This document shows, in pieces, positions 1 through 13,050 of a DNA stretch of 64,000 nt (its first letter is position 1; every line of letters starts with the position of its first letter). Location: positions 1,649,938-1,713,937 of the forward strand of contig VXAA01006526.1 in NCBI GenBank assembly GCA_013399115.1, written 5' to 3'. Origin of the DNA: Anseranas semipalmata (taxonomy: Eukaryota; Chordata; Aves; Anseriformes; Anseranatidae). Made by a program: the position numbers and the translations under genes. The notes under the pieces are model-generated. The model was given only the letters and a program-made list of their open reading frames with translations. It did not search any database and had not been told where the DNA came from.

Positions 1-180
1 GCCCGCACGCACGGCCCGGCGAGCCCAAGATGGCTGACCCGCCCCTCCCTGCGCGCGGCGGCGGCGAGGGCGGGCGCGACAACCGCAGCCCTCGCTGACG
101 TCCGATCTCGCGGCCTCGCCCCTGCGCGGCGGTGAGAAGTGGAGCGGGCGGGAGGATTTTTAACATCCCCTCCGCCCCCC
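1..180. promoter_or_regulatory. CpG island edge / promoter with YY1-type motif
   Basis: The first 180 bases are very GC- and CpG-rich, unlike the AT-rich DNA that follows. A YY1-type element (CAAGATGGC) lies at 26-34, a cAMP-response half site (TGACGT) near 96-101 and a TCTCGCGG box near 105-112, all typical of TATA-less housekeeping promoters. A GT splice donor (gcg|gtgagaa) is at 132. The island continues beyond the left edge, so the transcript it serves is not visible. Conserved gene order, as remembered, places ACTR3 head to head with SLC35F5; that assignment is inference, since no ACTR3 codons are seen. Confidence 0.6.
30..98 (+). other. 22-codon upstream-type ORF in CpG island
   Basis: An ATG at 30-32 has a favourable context (A at -3, G at +4) and opens a 22-codon reading frame beginning MADPPLP and ending at TGA 96-98. 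A splice donor follows at 132. It could be a uORF in the first exon of a + strand transcript. The ATG is also the core of the YY1 motif, which may be its only function. Confidence 0.2.
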
Positions 181-3100
181 GCCCCGATGTCGGGTCCCCG
201 GCGGAAATAGTATTTTAACGCTGAAAATCTGAGAGAAGGCGGGGTAAGGGATTGTCTGGTGTGAAGAGAGGGTTAAAGATGATGAGGGGGGCACTTCCTG
301 CAGCCCTTCCCACTGAGGGCTGTGGATAGCTGCCCCTGCAGCAGCAGCACAGAAAGCCTTTTCCAGAAAAACCACCACCAAAGGGCAAATACAGAAGTCA
401 ACGTTCCTTGTTCTGCATTTTGGTGCTTCTGCAGGCACTGCAGAGGATGCTAGCTGGCTACATGCAGTGCTGTTCACAAGCAAAATGCTCCAGCCCGCAC
501 ACCCTGCAGCCTGCTTCCCCTCCGCCATCTTGGAGCCCTCAAGCATCTCCGCACCCATAGGGATGCTGATCTGCGGTCTCGTTCCTGCTCTGCTGCCCAC
601 CATTAAGATCTCTGTGCTACAATCTCAGGTAATTGAAGCAAAAAGCCTGGGTCCTGCCCCGTTCAGCTGCCCCAGAAAAAAACACAATGGGATCGATGGT
701 GTCCATCTCTTCTTGGGTTTGGCTGTAGGCCTTTTGCCTGGGACAGTGCAGCTCTGAACAGGCCAGGAGGCCATTTCTGATTCAGGATCATAAATTGCTT
801 GCAGTTCCCTCTATGAGAGGCACCATGCTGTTATTTTCTGCTGAGCATAACTACAGTGCATGGCTTATTAGCTTCACCCCTGTCAGCCTTTCATACACAG
901 CAACACAGGAAGCCATGCTCTTCCCCCTTCTGTTACCCACTCTTTCTTGTAGCAAAAGCATGTAAACCTTCAAATAAGAACAGGTCATACCCGTGCCTAC
1001 AACAGAGCAATTGAGATGACAGAAATGGAATGAATAGGTAAATCAAATCAATGTACACTTGAACTATAGGACTAACAGAATTAGCTGTCAGCTGGAAATG
1101 ATGATAAATAATGAGGGTTGGATGTGCAGCTCACCCTACCCCCCACTCTCCTTTTGAAGAATTTTTCATCCCAAAAGGGGCAAGAATGCACCCTGTTGGG
1201 ATTCTGGCTTTTAGGTTTTAAAAAAAAAAAAAAAACTGTTCAAGGGGTCACTCTTCTCCTTCTCTTCCTACCTTTCACACCTCTTCACACCTTTTAGGGT
1301 TTGAAGCAGACTGCTGTGGCTACCACTAGATGTAGCCCAATTCTTGCCCCATGGTATACTGTAGCCACACACTATTTTGTGTTTGCTATGAAAGTATTTT
1401 AATATTTTGGCTATTCCGGTATTGTGGCATTCAGGTATTGTCCATTCTTTGCTTGCTGCTATGGCCTTGGCAATGTGAGGATGTGAGTTTGACGCTGTAA
1501 TCTGATGTCACACCCAAGACATATTTGCTTGCCCATCCAAAGGAGTAGCTTTCAGGGCTCAGAGTGCATTAATGGACCTTAATGGCTTTAATCAGCCTCA
1601 CCTGGGGCTTCTACCCCACACTCCCTGCTTCTGAGCCCCATTTAAGCCCTGAGCTCTCAGGTGTTGTTTGAGTTATGGTGCAGTGTGTGTGTGTGGTTCC
1701 TGTCTGGCCTCCTGGCCTAGTCTTGGACATACCTTGTCCCTGCAGACCTCCCTGCTGATCACTGGGCTGTGTCTGGCCCTGATTACCATTACTGGCACAG
1801 CTTCCTGGTTTGCAGACTGATCTCCTGGCTTGACTTTGGACCTGCCTCATGAACTTGTCTGGTGATGTGGACTCCTGGTTGAACCTGGCCACTATCTCTG
1901 GGTCTGCCCAACTCACCTCACCTAGGTGCTGTGGGACATGCTCCGGCTAGCTGGTCCCCTGCTGGTTGTTACTGTTCGTGGCTCCATGTCCCCTAGGGAA
2001 ATCACCAATCCTCAATGCATTCCTACAGTGGTCTTGCTTCCTTATTCAAGCATTGGTACTCCTCACTTAGATTAGTTATCTTTAAATAAGGTTTGCCTTG
2101 TTCCCTGAGTTGGCTCTGTTGTAGGCTTAGACAAAGGTAAGGGGCAGTGCAAAGGGAAGGGCTAAATACGTGCTCTTCAGGTTGAGATCGGAGGGCACAA
2201 AAACGTCCCTTCTTATAACAGCAGACCAGTTCAGCTGTGAAGTCAAGCTACCATCTGGCTTCTGTGGGCTGCCAGAGTTTCCTGAGGAACACAGGCAAGG
2301 AACAGAGACACTCAGAACATTAACATTTTTATTTTAATATCAAAATGAATTATGAATAGAACATTATGAGCCAGTTCACAGATAATGAAAGGGATTTCTG
2401 AAGGATATTTGGTAGGCTGTGAGCTATCCTGTGCTAGAATATGAGAGATGAATATCTGACAGATTTTCAGAGAAAGTGCAAATAGTCTCTTTTTAATGCA
2501 TATGCCCATGTATGTGTGCATAGGTACACATTTATCTAAAATAAATACAGCTAGTATATAAAGTACCATGTGGACTTTTCAATTTCTTCTTGGTTTTATT
2601 ACCTGGTATTCAGTGTTATACATGCACCAAGTACAACCGCTGCATCTGGCAGCTGGAGCCCTGGAGCGAGAGAGCAGCTGAGTGCTCCAGTTGCAGGAGT
2701 TCAGGTAACCCCGAAAAGGAGCATGAGACAAGGGCCAAAAAGCTGTGACATGCAGAAAGCATGGAGCTGGCAGGTCTTGTTATTGCTGTACAGCCTGAGA
2801 GCAAGGCATGGAGGGGATCAGCACTGCCTAGTTAGCATGCCTAGGTGTCGTGGGTTTTCAACAATGTAATTGTTAGCGTACCATGGCTGACTGTTCTTTA
2901 TTACCTAATATTTCCAAATGATGCTCCAGATTAGCCTAGCTAACCTTCAATGGAAGTCAAAAGATGGAGGTAATAGAAATGCTATAGCAGTAAGCTGATA
3001 ACGTTTTGCTAACAGAAGAATCTATGTTCTTTCTATATCTATATTCTTCACTATAAAACTTTAAATCAAACACACAAGCACTCACCGTAATGCACTCTAC

Positions 3101-6100
3101 AGAAAATATCCCATGGCTGGATTTTTTTTTTTCTCCTTGTCAATACGAGCAGCTTCTGTGAGCTTGCAGGACACAGAGTAAAAAAAAAAAATATATACTG
3201 CAGTTCATATGGAAAGTGAGGCAAATCTGTTAACTCCACTGTGATCTCTTGTTATCAGTTTATGCTCTTCCTGAGTCTGTTTTAAGAATGATATTGAAAA
3301 AGAGCATTGCTGTTGCATTTTGTTTTACAAAATTACAGTGGAAATTACAATTGAGAAAACAAAGATTAGGACTAGTTTCAATATTGAGGTGTCAAGTCAA
3401 TTGAAGTTTTGCAAGGGAAGGAGTTGAAAGACTAAACTCTCTGGCCTTGAGCTCTCCTGTTTCATTTTATTAGTCTTTCCAGATGCAGCTCTTCAGGTGG
3501 CTGTGGACCAAGGCCCCAGTCCAATAAACTAAAGGTGCAAGATCTCTCTCTAAGCAATATTATCCCACATTGTTGTACCACAAACACGTTTGCTGTACTC
3601 CTCATCAAAATTCAAATACATCAATCTAAATTTCAATAATGATTCCTCTGCGGACCCTTTGTAGCTTTGTGCTTTGGCATCTCAATTATCTCTGTGGATA
3701 TTTTTAGTGTAGGAGTCTTGTTCTCAAATTACAAAATCGAGTCTATAAAGCTAAAACTCAGCTAGATCCAGCAGGATTGCAGTGATGAATAATATACTTC
3801 AAAACTTTCTTGAATTTAAATGTTTTCCAGCCCTTATTTACTTCTTCAGTACAGGAGAGGTAGGAAAGGCCATTTTGTCTGTTTTCATGGTATAATTTTC
3901 TGAACTTTTCATTCTAGTTTGGACAGAAGTCAGTTCTAAGCATATGCAAAGCTTTTCACTGTTTCAGGGTGAAATAGAATTTTTAATGTTTAGAGGCAAT
4001 GTCTTAGTATGTTCTCAATCTCTCCAATGGAATTGGAGTAAAACCCCAAATTGTCGTTATCTGGCACTATCCTGTACAGCAGCCATAATTCAGCGATATC
4101 ATCATCTTATGATGCATCATTGTCCAGCTTTTATAAGCACAGTTGGATTGCAGGTGACCTTTTCCTGAATATCCATGGTAAGTGAAGTAATTACCATTGG
4201 AGAGCATACTCCTTGTGCTGCTGTCTCTGCTTTTAGGCAGTTTACAATGTAAATAGAGAACAAGAGAATGCAGATGAATACAAATGCATAAGGAATGAAA
4301 AGAGAAAAGTTGAGGAGGAAAGTGTTGCTATTAGTTAACAAGTAAACCCAGGAGCAATCTAACAGTTTGACTTGGAGGTAATTTTCAGACAACTTTCTGC
4401 AATTTTATATAAAAAAAAGTCTTGTGACCCTGAGCTTTTCCGTAATGCAGGCACCGCTTACTAGCTCAGGCAGCTATATACTGAAATTTCACAAGTCCTT
4501 CAGCTTGAAGAAGGGCACACCTAGACAAAAGCATTACAGATCACGTACTGAACCAAGTGGGAAGCTTTTCAGCATCCTGCTCATTCTGGATCATTTTCAT
4601 GCAGGTAATGGCCTGCCCTTGAGCGTGCAGAAAGAACAACTCTGTGAATCCACATATAGATCAAGGCCCGGGGAGCACAGTGAAGTGCAAGGAACAAGAA
4701 GAAACAAAAGGAGTAAAAGTTGCAGGGGAGCAGGGATTTTGGAAATGCCCAAGAGAGTTAGATTAAAACAGGCTGAGAATCTGAGCTTGCATAGGACAGC
4801 ATGTTGCCATTTAGACTGGTATAAATTGAATTTAAAAGGTGGGTTAATTTCCACTACATCACACTGAACATCCCTTAAGGCCAGGAAAGGCTGACAATAA
4901 CAGCTAGAGAAACAACCAAGGAAGATCAGGTCTCAATTATCCATTAGGCAATATTCGTTTTATTGCATGTATTTCTTAAGCAGATTGCTTAATAATTTAT
5001 CCATCATGTTCTGAATATTTTAATATAAATAAGTTTTAGCAATTGTTGGTGGACTAATACAGAGAGCTAAACAAGAAAACACCTTACTGTGATATTTGAC
5101 ATACGTAGATTTCTTCCAGGAAGGGCCACAAGCAAAATTATAATGTTACTGGTTGATTTTGGCAGAGCTATAGCAACAGCCATATGGGAGGCATGTAATT
5201 TCATGGAGCTGCACATGGTGAAGTCATGGCAAATTATCAGGATCTCATTTGATGTGGCTGCTCTCCAAGATTTCTGACTTAGATGAACTAAAAACATTAA
5301 CTTTCAAAATATAACTAGTCCAACAATATTTTTTCAAAATAGTGTACAGGAAAAAAACCTCTGATCCTTTATACACTGAAACAAGTATGTAGGGAGAGAG
5401 AGAAGCTTACAAACAGCCTGTTTCTACCCTTTGACTATTATGGTGATAACACCAGCACTGCCCATTATATTTGCTAGGAATAGCAGCAAAATGTGCATCA
5501 AAAGATAAACCAGAAAATACAAAGGAAGAAGTTGACTGAAAATGTGATGATTTAAATAGGAACTCGATGTTCTGAAAAAAGATCTACAGTGCAAATCTCA
5601 CACTGTCTGGAGAAGCACTGAATTCCCATTTAAAGCTTGCTTTTTCATTCAGAAATATTTATCTTTATGCTACTATTCTGTGGTTTCCCATAACAAGTGT
5701 GTCTTGTTCCTTTATAAAGCTTGTGATGCAAGAGCAATGCAGCAGTATTCCCAGAACAGCAAAATGCCATATGATTCTCTGCCTTTGTATTGTACCTGTA
5801 CTGCTCAGACTCCACATGCTCACAGCTGGGAGCCAAGGAGAAGTAATGCATAGCTTGGCCCTGATCAGAAAATCTGTGCTTTCTTGTGTAACAGAACTGC
5901 TCTTACGTGTTCTGAGTTGTATTTATTTACTTTCTTGGCTGGAACAAATTTGTACTACTACCTTTTTCATAAGACTTCTAAATAGTATATACTTCAAGAG
6001 AAGTGAAAACTTCACCCAATCCCAGCCGAAGAATCTGCTTGCCTCAGTGGTTGTATGTTAGGCATCAGCTTCCATGTTCACCCTGTCATGAAAAATTGAT

Positions 6101-9100
6101 TTGACTGAAACTCATGATAACTCGCAAACATGTAAAACACCATTTTTAATTTGGTGTGGTTTTTTGTTATTCAAAAATGTCACTCGTGCTAAATCACACC
6201 AGTATGTCACTACTGGGTAAGTCCGAAGTTTAGCAGCCACTGCAGGTATCTGTAACCAGTGAGATTTCCAGCAAAGCAAGGAAGCTCACCGGAGTAAAAC
6301 CAAGCCTTAAAGAAGTGGCAAGTAAAGTGCAAGAGACATGCCACATCAGAGATGCTTACAACACAGGAAGCAGGTATCCAAGTGGGCCGGTTCAGAAAAG
6401 CAGGAGCAGGATGATTCATAGAGCATGCAATGATGCTGTGGGGTTTTGAGCAAAAGCCATGCTGTGACAAGCCTTTAGAGCTACTCAAACATTTGAAGCT
6501 GCAAGCAATTGAATTTATGATAGGTAAATGAGTTAGTTTGTTCTGAAACACTTGTAAAGACTTTAACAGATGTTTAGCAACTTTTGAGGATGTTTTGCTG
6601 CCAATATTTGACCTCCCATTCTAAATTGCTTTTCATAAGAGGATGCTTTAGAAACACTTGCATTAAACCTTTTGGGTATTTTTCCATATTTTGTGACTTT
6701 TGGAAAAAAAAAAAAAAAAAAAGATCTACAGTTGATCCAAACTGTTGACCCCTCAGGTTAGCTTTTAGAAGACAACAAAATTTAAGGACCACCATATCAT
6801 AAATACTGTCATAGTGCCACGTTGTTCGTTTTGTACTTAGTTAAGATAACTAGGGGAGGAGAATTTGGAACTCACATAGACAGATGTCTTTCTCTGGATC
6901 AAGCAGAGTGCTAATTAAAAATGGTACCAGCCTTTCCAATCAGCTGGTTATCATAGCATCCACAGTTCTACTGGCGAAGCCATGAATAAGCACTCCCTAA
7001 TTTGCTTCAGACAAAATGAGACATAACTAAAAATATCCTCTCTGATGGGTTAAATAGTGTGTCTGCTTTCTCTCTAGCAGAATAAGGAATGCTCTCTCCA
7101 GCAGAGCTGGGGGATAGCAATGAGCACAGCTCATGCAGCATCTTTTCAATTATCACAACTATCTGGAGCCCAAGTTTGACTGTGAGTCAAATAGTTCAAC
7201 AGTGGAAATATTTCAAAAAAATTGAGTTCCTTAAAAATAATAATAATAATAATCTTATTTCTAGCGACAATGCTGCGTGTGTAAAAGTGGAAACAATTTC
7301 AAAGCTATTTCTGAATGCTGGGTACATCTACACTAGCTTTATTCAGTCTATTTGGTAATACATAGAGAAAAAAACTCAACTCATTTCTGTGAAGTTGACA
7401 TTTCTTGCTTGTGCTGCTGAAAGACTGTAGGAAATCTTCCTGAAATAATACCTTAATTGATCATAAAAACAATAAAAGGTGATTTGCAGCTTTACAGAGT
7501 TGTGTCAGACATTGTCAGGATTATATGGATGTCTTTGAAGAAGAGCACAGAAAATTTGTGAGAATGCACTCATGTAGTATCATAAATATATGAAAACCAA
7601 CAGAAACATTTTATCCAAGTGTTTCACTCACTCTGCTGCTTTTGAAAGACTGTGCTAGACAAATACTGTGGCAAATGATACTAATGAATATGTAAGTTGG
7701 GCAAAATCTTATAGACAAACAGGTAACATGAATTGTGTTAGCCCTTAGTGCAGGAATGGGGACATTAAAATACTTCTTTGGGACACTACATGCTTTTTCA
7801 AGTTGGTGTGCTAGCTTGAAAACCTGCCAACTTGAAAGCTGACCAACTTAACCTTTAATGACAAAATATTTTGAAACCTTACTATCTGAAGACAATGCAC
7901 TGGCAAAGCCCCAAATCAATAGCTCTGTCAGTGCAATTTCTCATCTGATAAACTTTCGTTTTTGGTGTGACTTAACAGTCTTCATTTAAAAGACTGTAGG
8001 TACTTGTTACATTGCAGGATGTGAAAAACAGAAACTTTCCTTCCTGTATTTCCCTGTGGAATAACTTCGAGTTTAATCCCTTTGCATGTTCTACGTATAG
8101 AACATATATACAGTATGTCTCCCATGGTAATACTGTAAGAATCTATATGGAACATTTGTTCCTTTGCTTTAGGCTGTTTTTATGAGAATACCTGACTTAT
8201 CTTGAATATCATGCATGCCCAGCAAGGGATCAGTTGACTAGTACCATATTGGGCAATATTGCAATTCACTTTCAATAGTACCTTATGTTGCAATTAGCCT
8301 CAGTGAATCACTGTGATTATTCATACAGGAATGTACAAAAGCACAAATATCAAAATCTGTTCTATGTTCTCTTGAACATACAGGGTCGGATTATATGCAA
8401 ACCATGTGGCATTGTACTGGGCAAACTGCCTGGCTTGACCTTTAAAAGCTTGCTTTTATGGGAATATTCATTGTAAGTAACAATCCCATTTGACTCTACA
8501 TTAAGGTCCATTTCTTTTTTTGATTGAATCTCCAGACAGAGCAGGTACCCACACACGTGCTTCTGCCAGCTTTGGTATTAAGGATACTCCCCCCTCACCA
8601 ACATGTGTGAAGGTTACACATGCAGTCCTTTCCTATGCTTATTATTTTTCCCAATACCATGGTGAATATGTGATTCAGAACACTTCTGAGGGCTTGCCTT
8701 CCATTTACTTTTTGTTTTGCTTGGATAGCCAGGCAAGTTGTTTTACTAGTCTGTAATCTTATTAGTAGCTAATATTTGCAAGTAATGTTCAGGAGAAAGC
8801 AGAAAAGGCTCTGGAGTCCAGTTCATTTTCTAAAGCTATTAAAAGTAATGCATGATAAAAAGCTACATTGCAAAAATATTTGTGGGTTTTGCTTCTAAGA
8901 CGTCTGCAGCGTAACATTTTTCCTTTAAGTACTGGTAGTTTTCATCCTAATGAGCATACATTTTATTGAAAATAATATATTTCTAAGCACTGAAGTTTTA
9001 GAGCTTTGTTATAAGGTAAAACAGGTAATGATAGTAACCACATAACAGCTCAGCAAGGGTCAAAAATACAGAATGTTAGTAAATATATGAAAGAGGACTG

Positions 9101-11990
9101 AGAACAAAGTGGAAATCATAACTAGCATAGTCTAACTCAAAATATGCCCAGATTTTGATGTTTTAATTTCAATATCTCAAAAATTGGATCGGGAGTCTGG
9201 GAAGGCAGCAAGTATAGCTGAGCAGTGGAACCATTCCCAGAACTAGTGGGGTGGCTTCATGCAAATGGGACTTAGGATGTGAGGACATATCAAGGGCAGC
9301 TGAGGATGACTATGATAAAAACACATTAAAACATAAATGGTGCAAAGAAGGTGAAGTGGAACAACTAGTAGAAGTTACGCAATAAGATTATTAACCAGTG
9401 GGCTAAGAAAGCAAAACAAAGCATTTTCTTTTACATTGAGAAACTACCTAAATAAATCGTTACCACCTGATGTTTTACAGTACAACTGGCTTTAAAGAAG
9501 GAATTAGACAAGTTCATAGGTCCGTCAGGAGCTATTAAATATGTTAGCTGAATTACAGACTTCGAGATAAGGATGCTGTAAACCGTTTATTTCTAAAACC
9601 CACAAGGATATTCCATAGAAACAATTCCTCTGTAATTGCCCTGTTTCCAATACCCTTTTCCCAGGTCTCCATTACCAGCCATCGTAGAGATGTGATTCTT
9701 AGCTAGATGGATTTTTGGATTTTTGGTCTAACCCAACAGAACAGGGAAAATACTCTGCTGCATTCCGCACCAAGCCTAGTCCTGCACGCCTATCCTTCCC
9801 CTAAGGACGAAAGAAGTTGATGGAAACTGAGTTTGTCAGTTTAAATTTTAATATAATTTCATCTGCTGCTTTGTCCTTTACATCTTGTTCATCAAAGATA
9901 TGATCCAAATCCTTCTGAAGAAAGCATTTCTCTAAAATAGGCTGATAAAATTTCTTTTGTAGAGATCTATTATGAGACTTACAGAAGTATTAACTTTCTT
10001 TCTTGGGATCTGATCTACTTCATCCAAATCAGCTATTACATTCTCGTAAGTAGAACGTACAGGAGCAGAAACTAAATTCTAATTCTCTTTATAAATGCAA
10101 TTTAGCAGGTCTGTAAAATAAAATTGAGGATATTTTATCTTAAGAAAATATTACGGTGCTGCTGGGAAGTAGATATAATTTTGCCTTGCCTATAAATGTG
10201 CTATTTATGTAACTGTAAAATATTCACCACAACAAAAATAAATATGCAATATGTGTATACTGGCAATATACTTCCAGAGATAGTTTTATTACATGGGATT
10301 ACTCAAACTAATTCTAAAAAAAAAAGAACAGTAAAAAAAAGGGGAAATCATTCTTATAGTTTCTTTCAGAGAAGACACAAGATCATCATGTGAACTTTTA
10401 CAATAGGAAGCAAATTACTTAGTCAAGAGCTAAAAATATGAGTCCTATGATATTTCTAACTGTAAAAAATACAGGCTTGTGGGCTTCTTACAATGTTGAC
10501 CCATTTTTCTTCAAATGCCTCAAGAACCACAGCCGAAGTGCCTCATCATGTGATGAAGAAATGTCTGGCACTCCACTTTAAGAACTGCAGTTTGACTGCC
10601 TCTGTCAAAATGTTTTAAACCAAAACATTACCAACTTGGATTTAGCTGTGTTGCCTCACTGCGATGCAAACTGCAGAGCCTCATAAAGAAGAAAACTTTC
10701 GTACAAGAGAGGACGTATGAAGCTACACTCGAAGGACAGTTGTAGTTCATGGCTGGGATTTCATATCCTTTCCACCGTCAAAGGAAACTGAGAAGAAAAT
10801 GCATAAAGTCTGTGCATCTCCAGATACTTTGCCATCCCTTGCACCAGCCCCCCAACTTGCCAGGTGCAACAAACTGAGCTGAGCTTTATTCTGCTAGGCC
10901 TTCAAAGGTGAAGTCACCTTTTTCAGAGTTTTCAGAGTTTTTCAGTGAAAGACTGCATGACCAGGTAAGACGGAAAAAGCTGAGAATCTGCACCTTCCCC
11001 CTTGCCTTAGTCGCTCTGTTGGTTCACATCAACACATGCAGCTTGGTTTTAGTAAAGGATAGAACAATCACCCTATTTTAATATAAATTATGCATAAAAG
11101 ATTCAAAATGTTTGTTCAATAAAAGCACCATTAGGTATAAAAAGGCATTATGTGTAGTCTCTCTGTCAGTGCTGTAGTCATAACTCTTTGGCTGCCTTCT
11201 CAGATTTTGCCACATATTAACTAAGTGACCTTGGATAAGCCACGGAAGTTTACCAAGTCCCAGGATAAATACTTGGAGGAAGGATGTGCAAGATCAATAT
11301 AAAATTAGATGCTGTGAGATGCGTACGCACTTTCATAATTACATTTTATATTATTTTCAGCTCCCCCAAATTCCACAAAAAGCACTATTTCTAGAGGACT
11401 GTTTTTTTCTTGCAGTTTTAAGAAATTAATTTTATCTATAATCTCTTTTGGAAGTTATGAAGTCAAAATTTAATATAAAAAGCACCATACTGCATATTTT
11501 GGCTTGAAGGCAGAAGACAGCAAACACAAAAGCACAACAAATCAATACAGTATCATTTATAATATATACTCAGAATACATCAAAAAAAAAAAAGGATAGT
11601 TTAAACCAAGAGCATAATTCACTGCATTTCCTGTATTGTTTAGACTATAAATGCTTTATGGCAGGTATTCTTTATCATACTACTTCTAACAAACAGTGTT
11701 ATGTGGCATCAAGCTTGTTGGATGTCTCTTAGTGCTACCACATACAAATAAAAAGACAGATATATTAAGAAATGAAGGCTCACATTAAAAAAAAAAAAAA
11801 ACTTTAATTCAGACTAAAAGTTTTAGTTCTTTCCATCTGAAGCAGCAGCTTTTCTTTGTGTCATCAGCAGCTTATGCATCTCAAACTTAAGGGAACTGTG
11901 TCTGAACTGATGTTATATGTCTGTCCAGCTGCACTTTTTTATTCTAATAAAAGTGTGTTGATAGCAAAGTAGACATCTATTTTGAGAATT
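181..11990. other. Intergenic region, no gene recognised
   Basis: AT-rich DNA between two CpG-rich promoter regions. The open frames in it are short, overlap on both strands and lack convincing coding character or splice structure. It holds homopolymer A tracts (1220-1235, 6704-6722, about 11581-11593 and 11787-11801) and a GC-richer block at about 1590-1990 that may be an old repeat. I see no RNA gene. Confidence 0.55.
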
Positions 11991-11999
11991 TAATTAGTT

Positions 12000-13050
12000 G
12001 CCACTACTTCCTGCTCCTCTGAGATTTCCTATCGCAGACTGTACGGATTAGCGGCTTTATGAAACAACGGTTCCGCCACCTCAGGGTATTTTAGGGCATT
12101 TCTCGAGGGCCCCTCTCGCTGGTTTCTTTCCTCTTTTTGACACACTGGTTCCAAGCCGCATCCCACTTCTCCGGTCTAGTTCTTCAGTCTGCGCTGCTCC
12201 CCCACGCCTGGTGTTGCTTTTGACCTGCTCTCAGCCTCCAGCGTCTCACTGCGTGAAAGAGCCCGTGTCAGCGCTGCTCACGGCCTCTTCCAGCCGCAGG
12301 AGTTCTCNNNNNNNNNNNNNNNNNNNNNNNNNNNNNNNNNNNNNNNNNNNNNNNNNNNNNNNNNNNNNNNNNNNNNNNNNNNNNNNNNNNNNNNNNNNNN
12401 NNNNNNNNNNNNNNNNNNNNNNNNNNNNNNNNNNNNNNNNNNNNNNNNNNNNNNNNNNNNNNNNNNNNNNNNNNNNNNNNNNNNNNNNNNNNNNNNNNNN
12501 NNNNNNNNNNNNNNNNNNNNNNNNNNNNNNNNNNNNNNNNNNNNNNNNNNNNNNNNNNNNNNNNNNNNNNNNNNNNNNNNNNNNNNNNNNNNNNNNNNNN
12601 NNNNNNNNNNNNNNNNNNNNNNNNNNNNNNNNNNNNNNNNNNNNNNNNNNNNNNNNNNNNNNNNNNNNNNNNNNNNNNNNNNNNNNNNNNNNNNNNNNNN
12701 NNNNNNNNNNNNNNNNNNNNNNNNNNNNNNNNNNNNNNNNNNNNNNNNNNNNNNNNNNNNNNNNNNNNNNNNNNNNNNNNNNNNNNNNNNNNNNNNNNNN
12801 NNNNNNNNNNNNNNNNNNNNNNNNNNNNNNNNNNNNNNNNNNNNNNNNNNNNNNNNNNNNNNNNNNNNNNNNNNNNNNNNNNNNNNNNNNNNNNNNNNNN
12901 NNNNNNNNNNNNNNNNNNNNNNNNNNNNNNNNNNNNNNNNNNNNNNNNNNNNNNNNNTGCGGGAAGAGCGCCCGTTCTTCCTCCTCTGCGGTCCCGCGGT
13001 GTAACAGCCGTATTCCTCTCGTCAGGCATCCACTTTTTCCGAGTGTGATA
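12000..13050 (+). promoter_or_regulatory. SLC35F5: Probable SLC35F5 CpG-island promoter, interrupted by gap
   Basis: CpG density rises from about 12040, with GC-rich sequence up to the run of N, and stays high just after it (CpG-rich bases at 12958-13025) before falling to background. The segment lies upstream of the first traced SLC35F5 exon on the same strand. The missing N-terminal coding exon of mammalian SLC35F5 is GC-rich and ends in phase 2, so the gap is its likely home. Transcription start and exon 1 boundaries cannot be seen. Confidence 0.55.
12308..12957. other. Assembly gap (650 N)
   Basis: A run of exactly 650 unknown bases inside CpG-rich sequence. Short-read assemblies often lose GC-rich first exons, so this gap probably removes the 5' UTR and first coding exon of SLC35F5. 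The reading frames that appear to cross it are artefacts of the N run. Confidence 0.99.

Noticed and set aside
160..603. 147-residue frame on the minus strand next to the CpG island
   Set aside because: The composition is not protein-like, there is no recognisable domain, and the overlapping frame on the other strand is equally open. It also contains a YY1-like word near 517-528, probably by chance.
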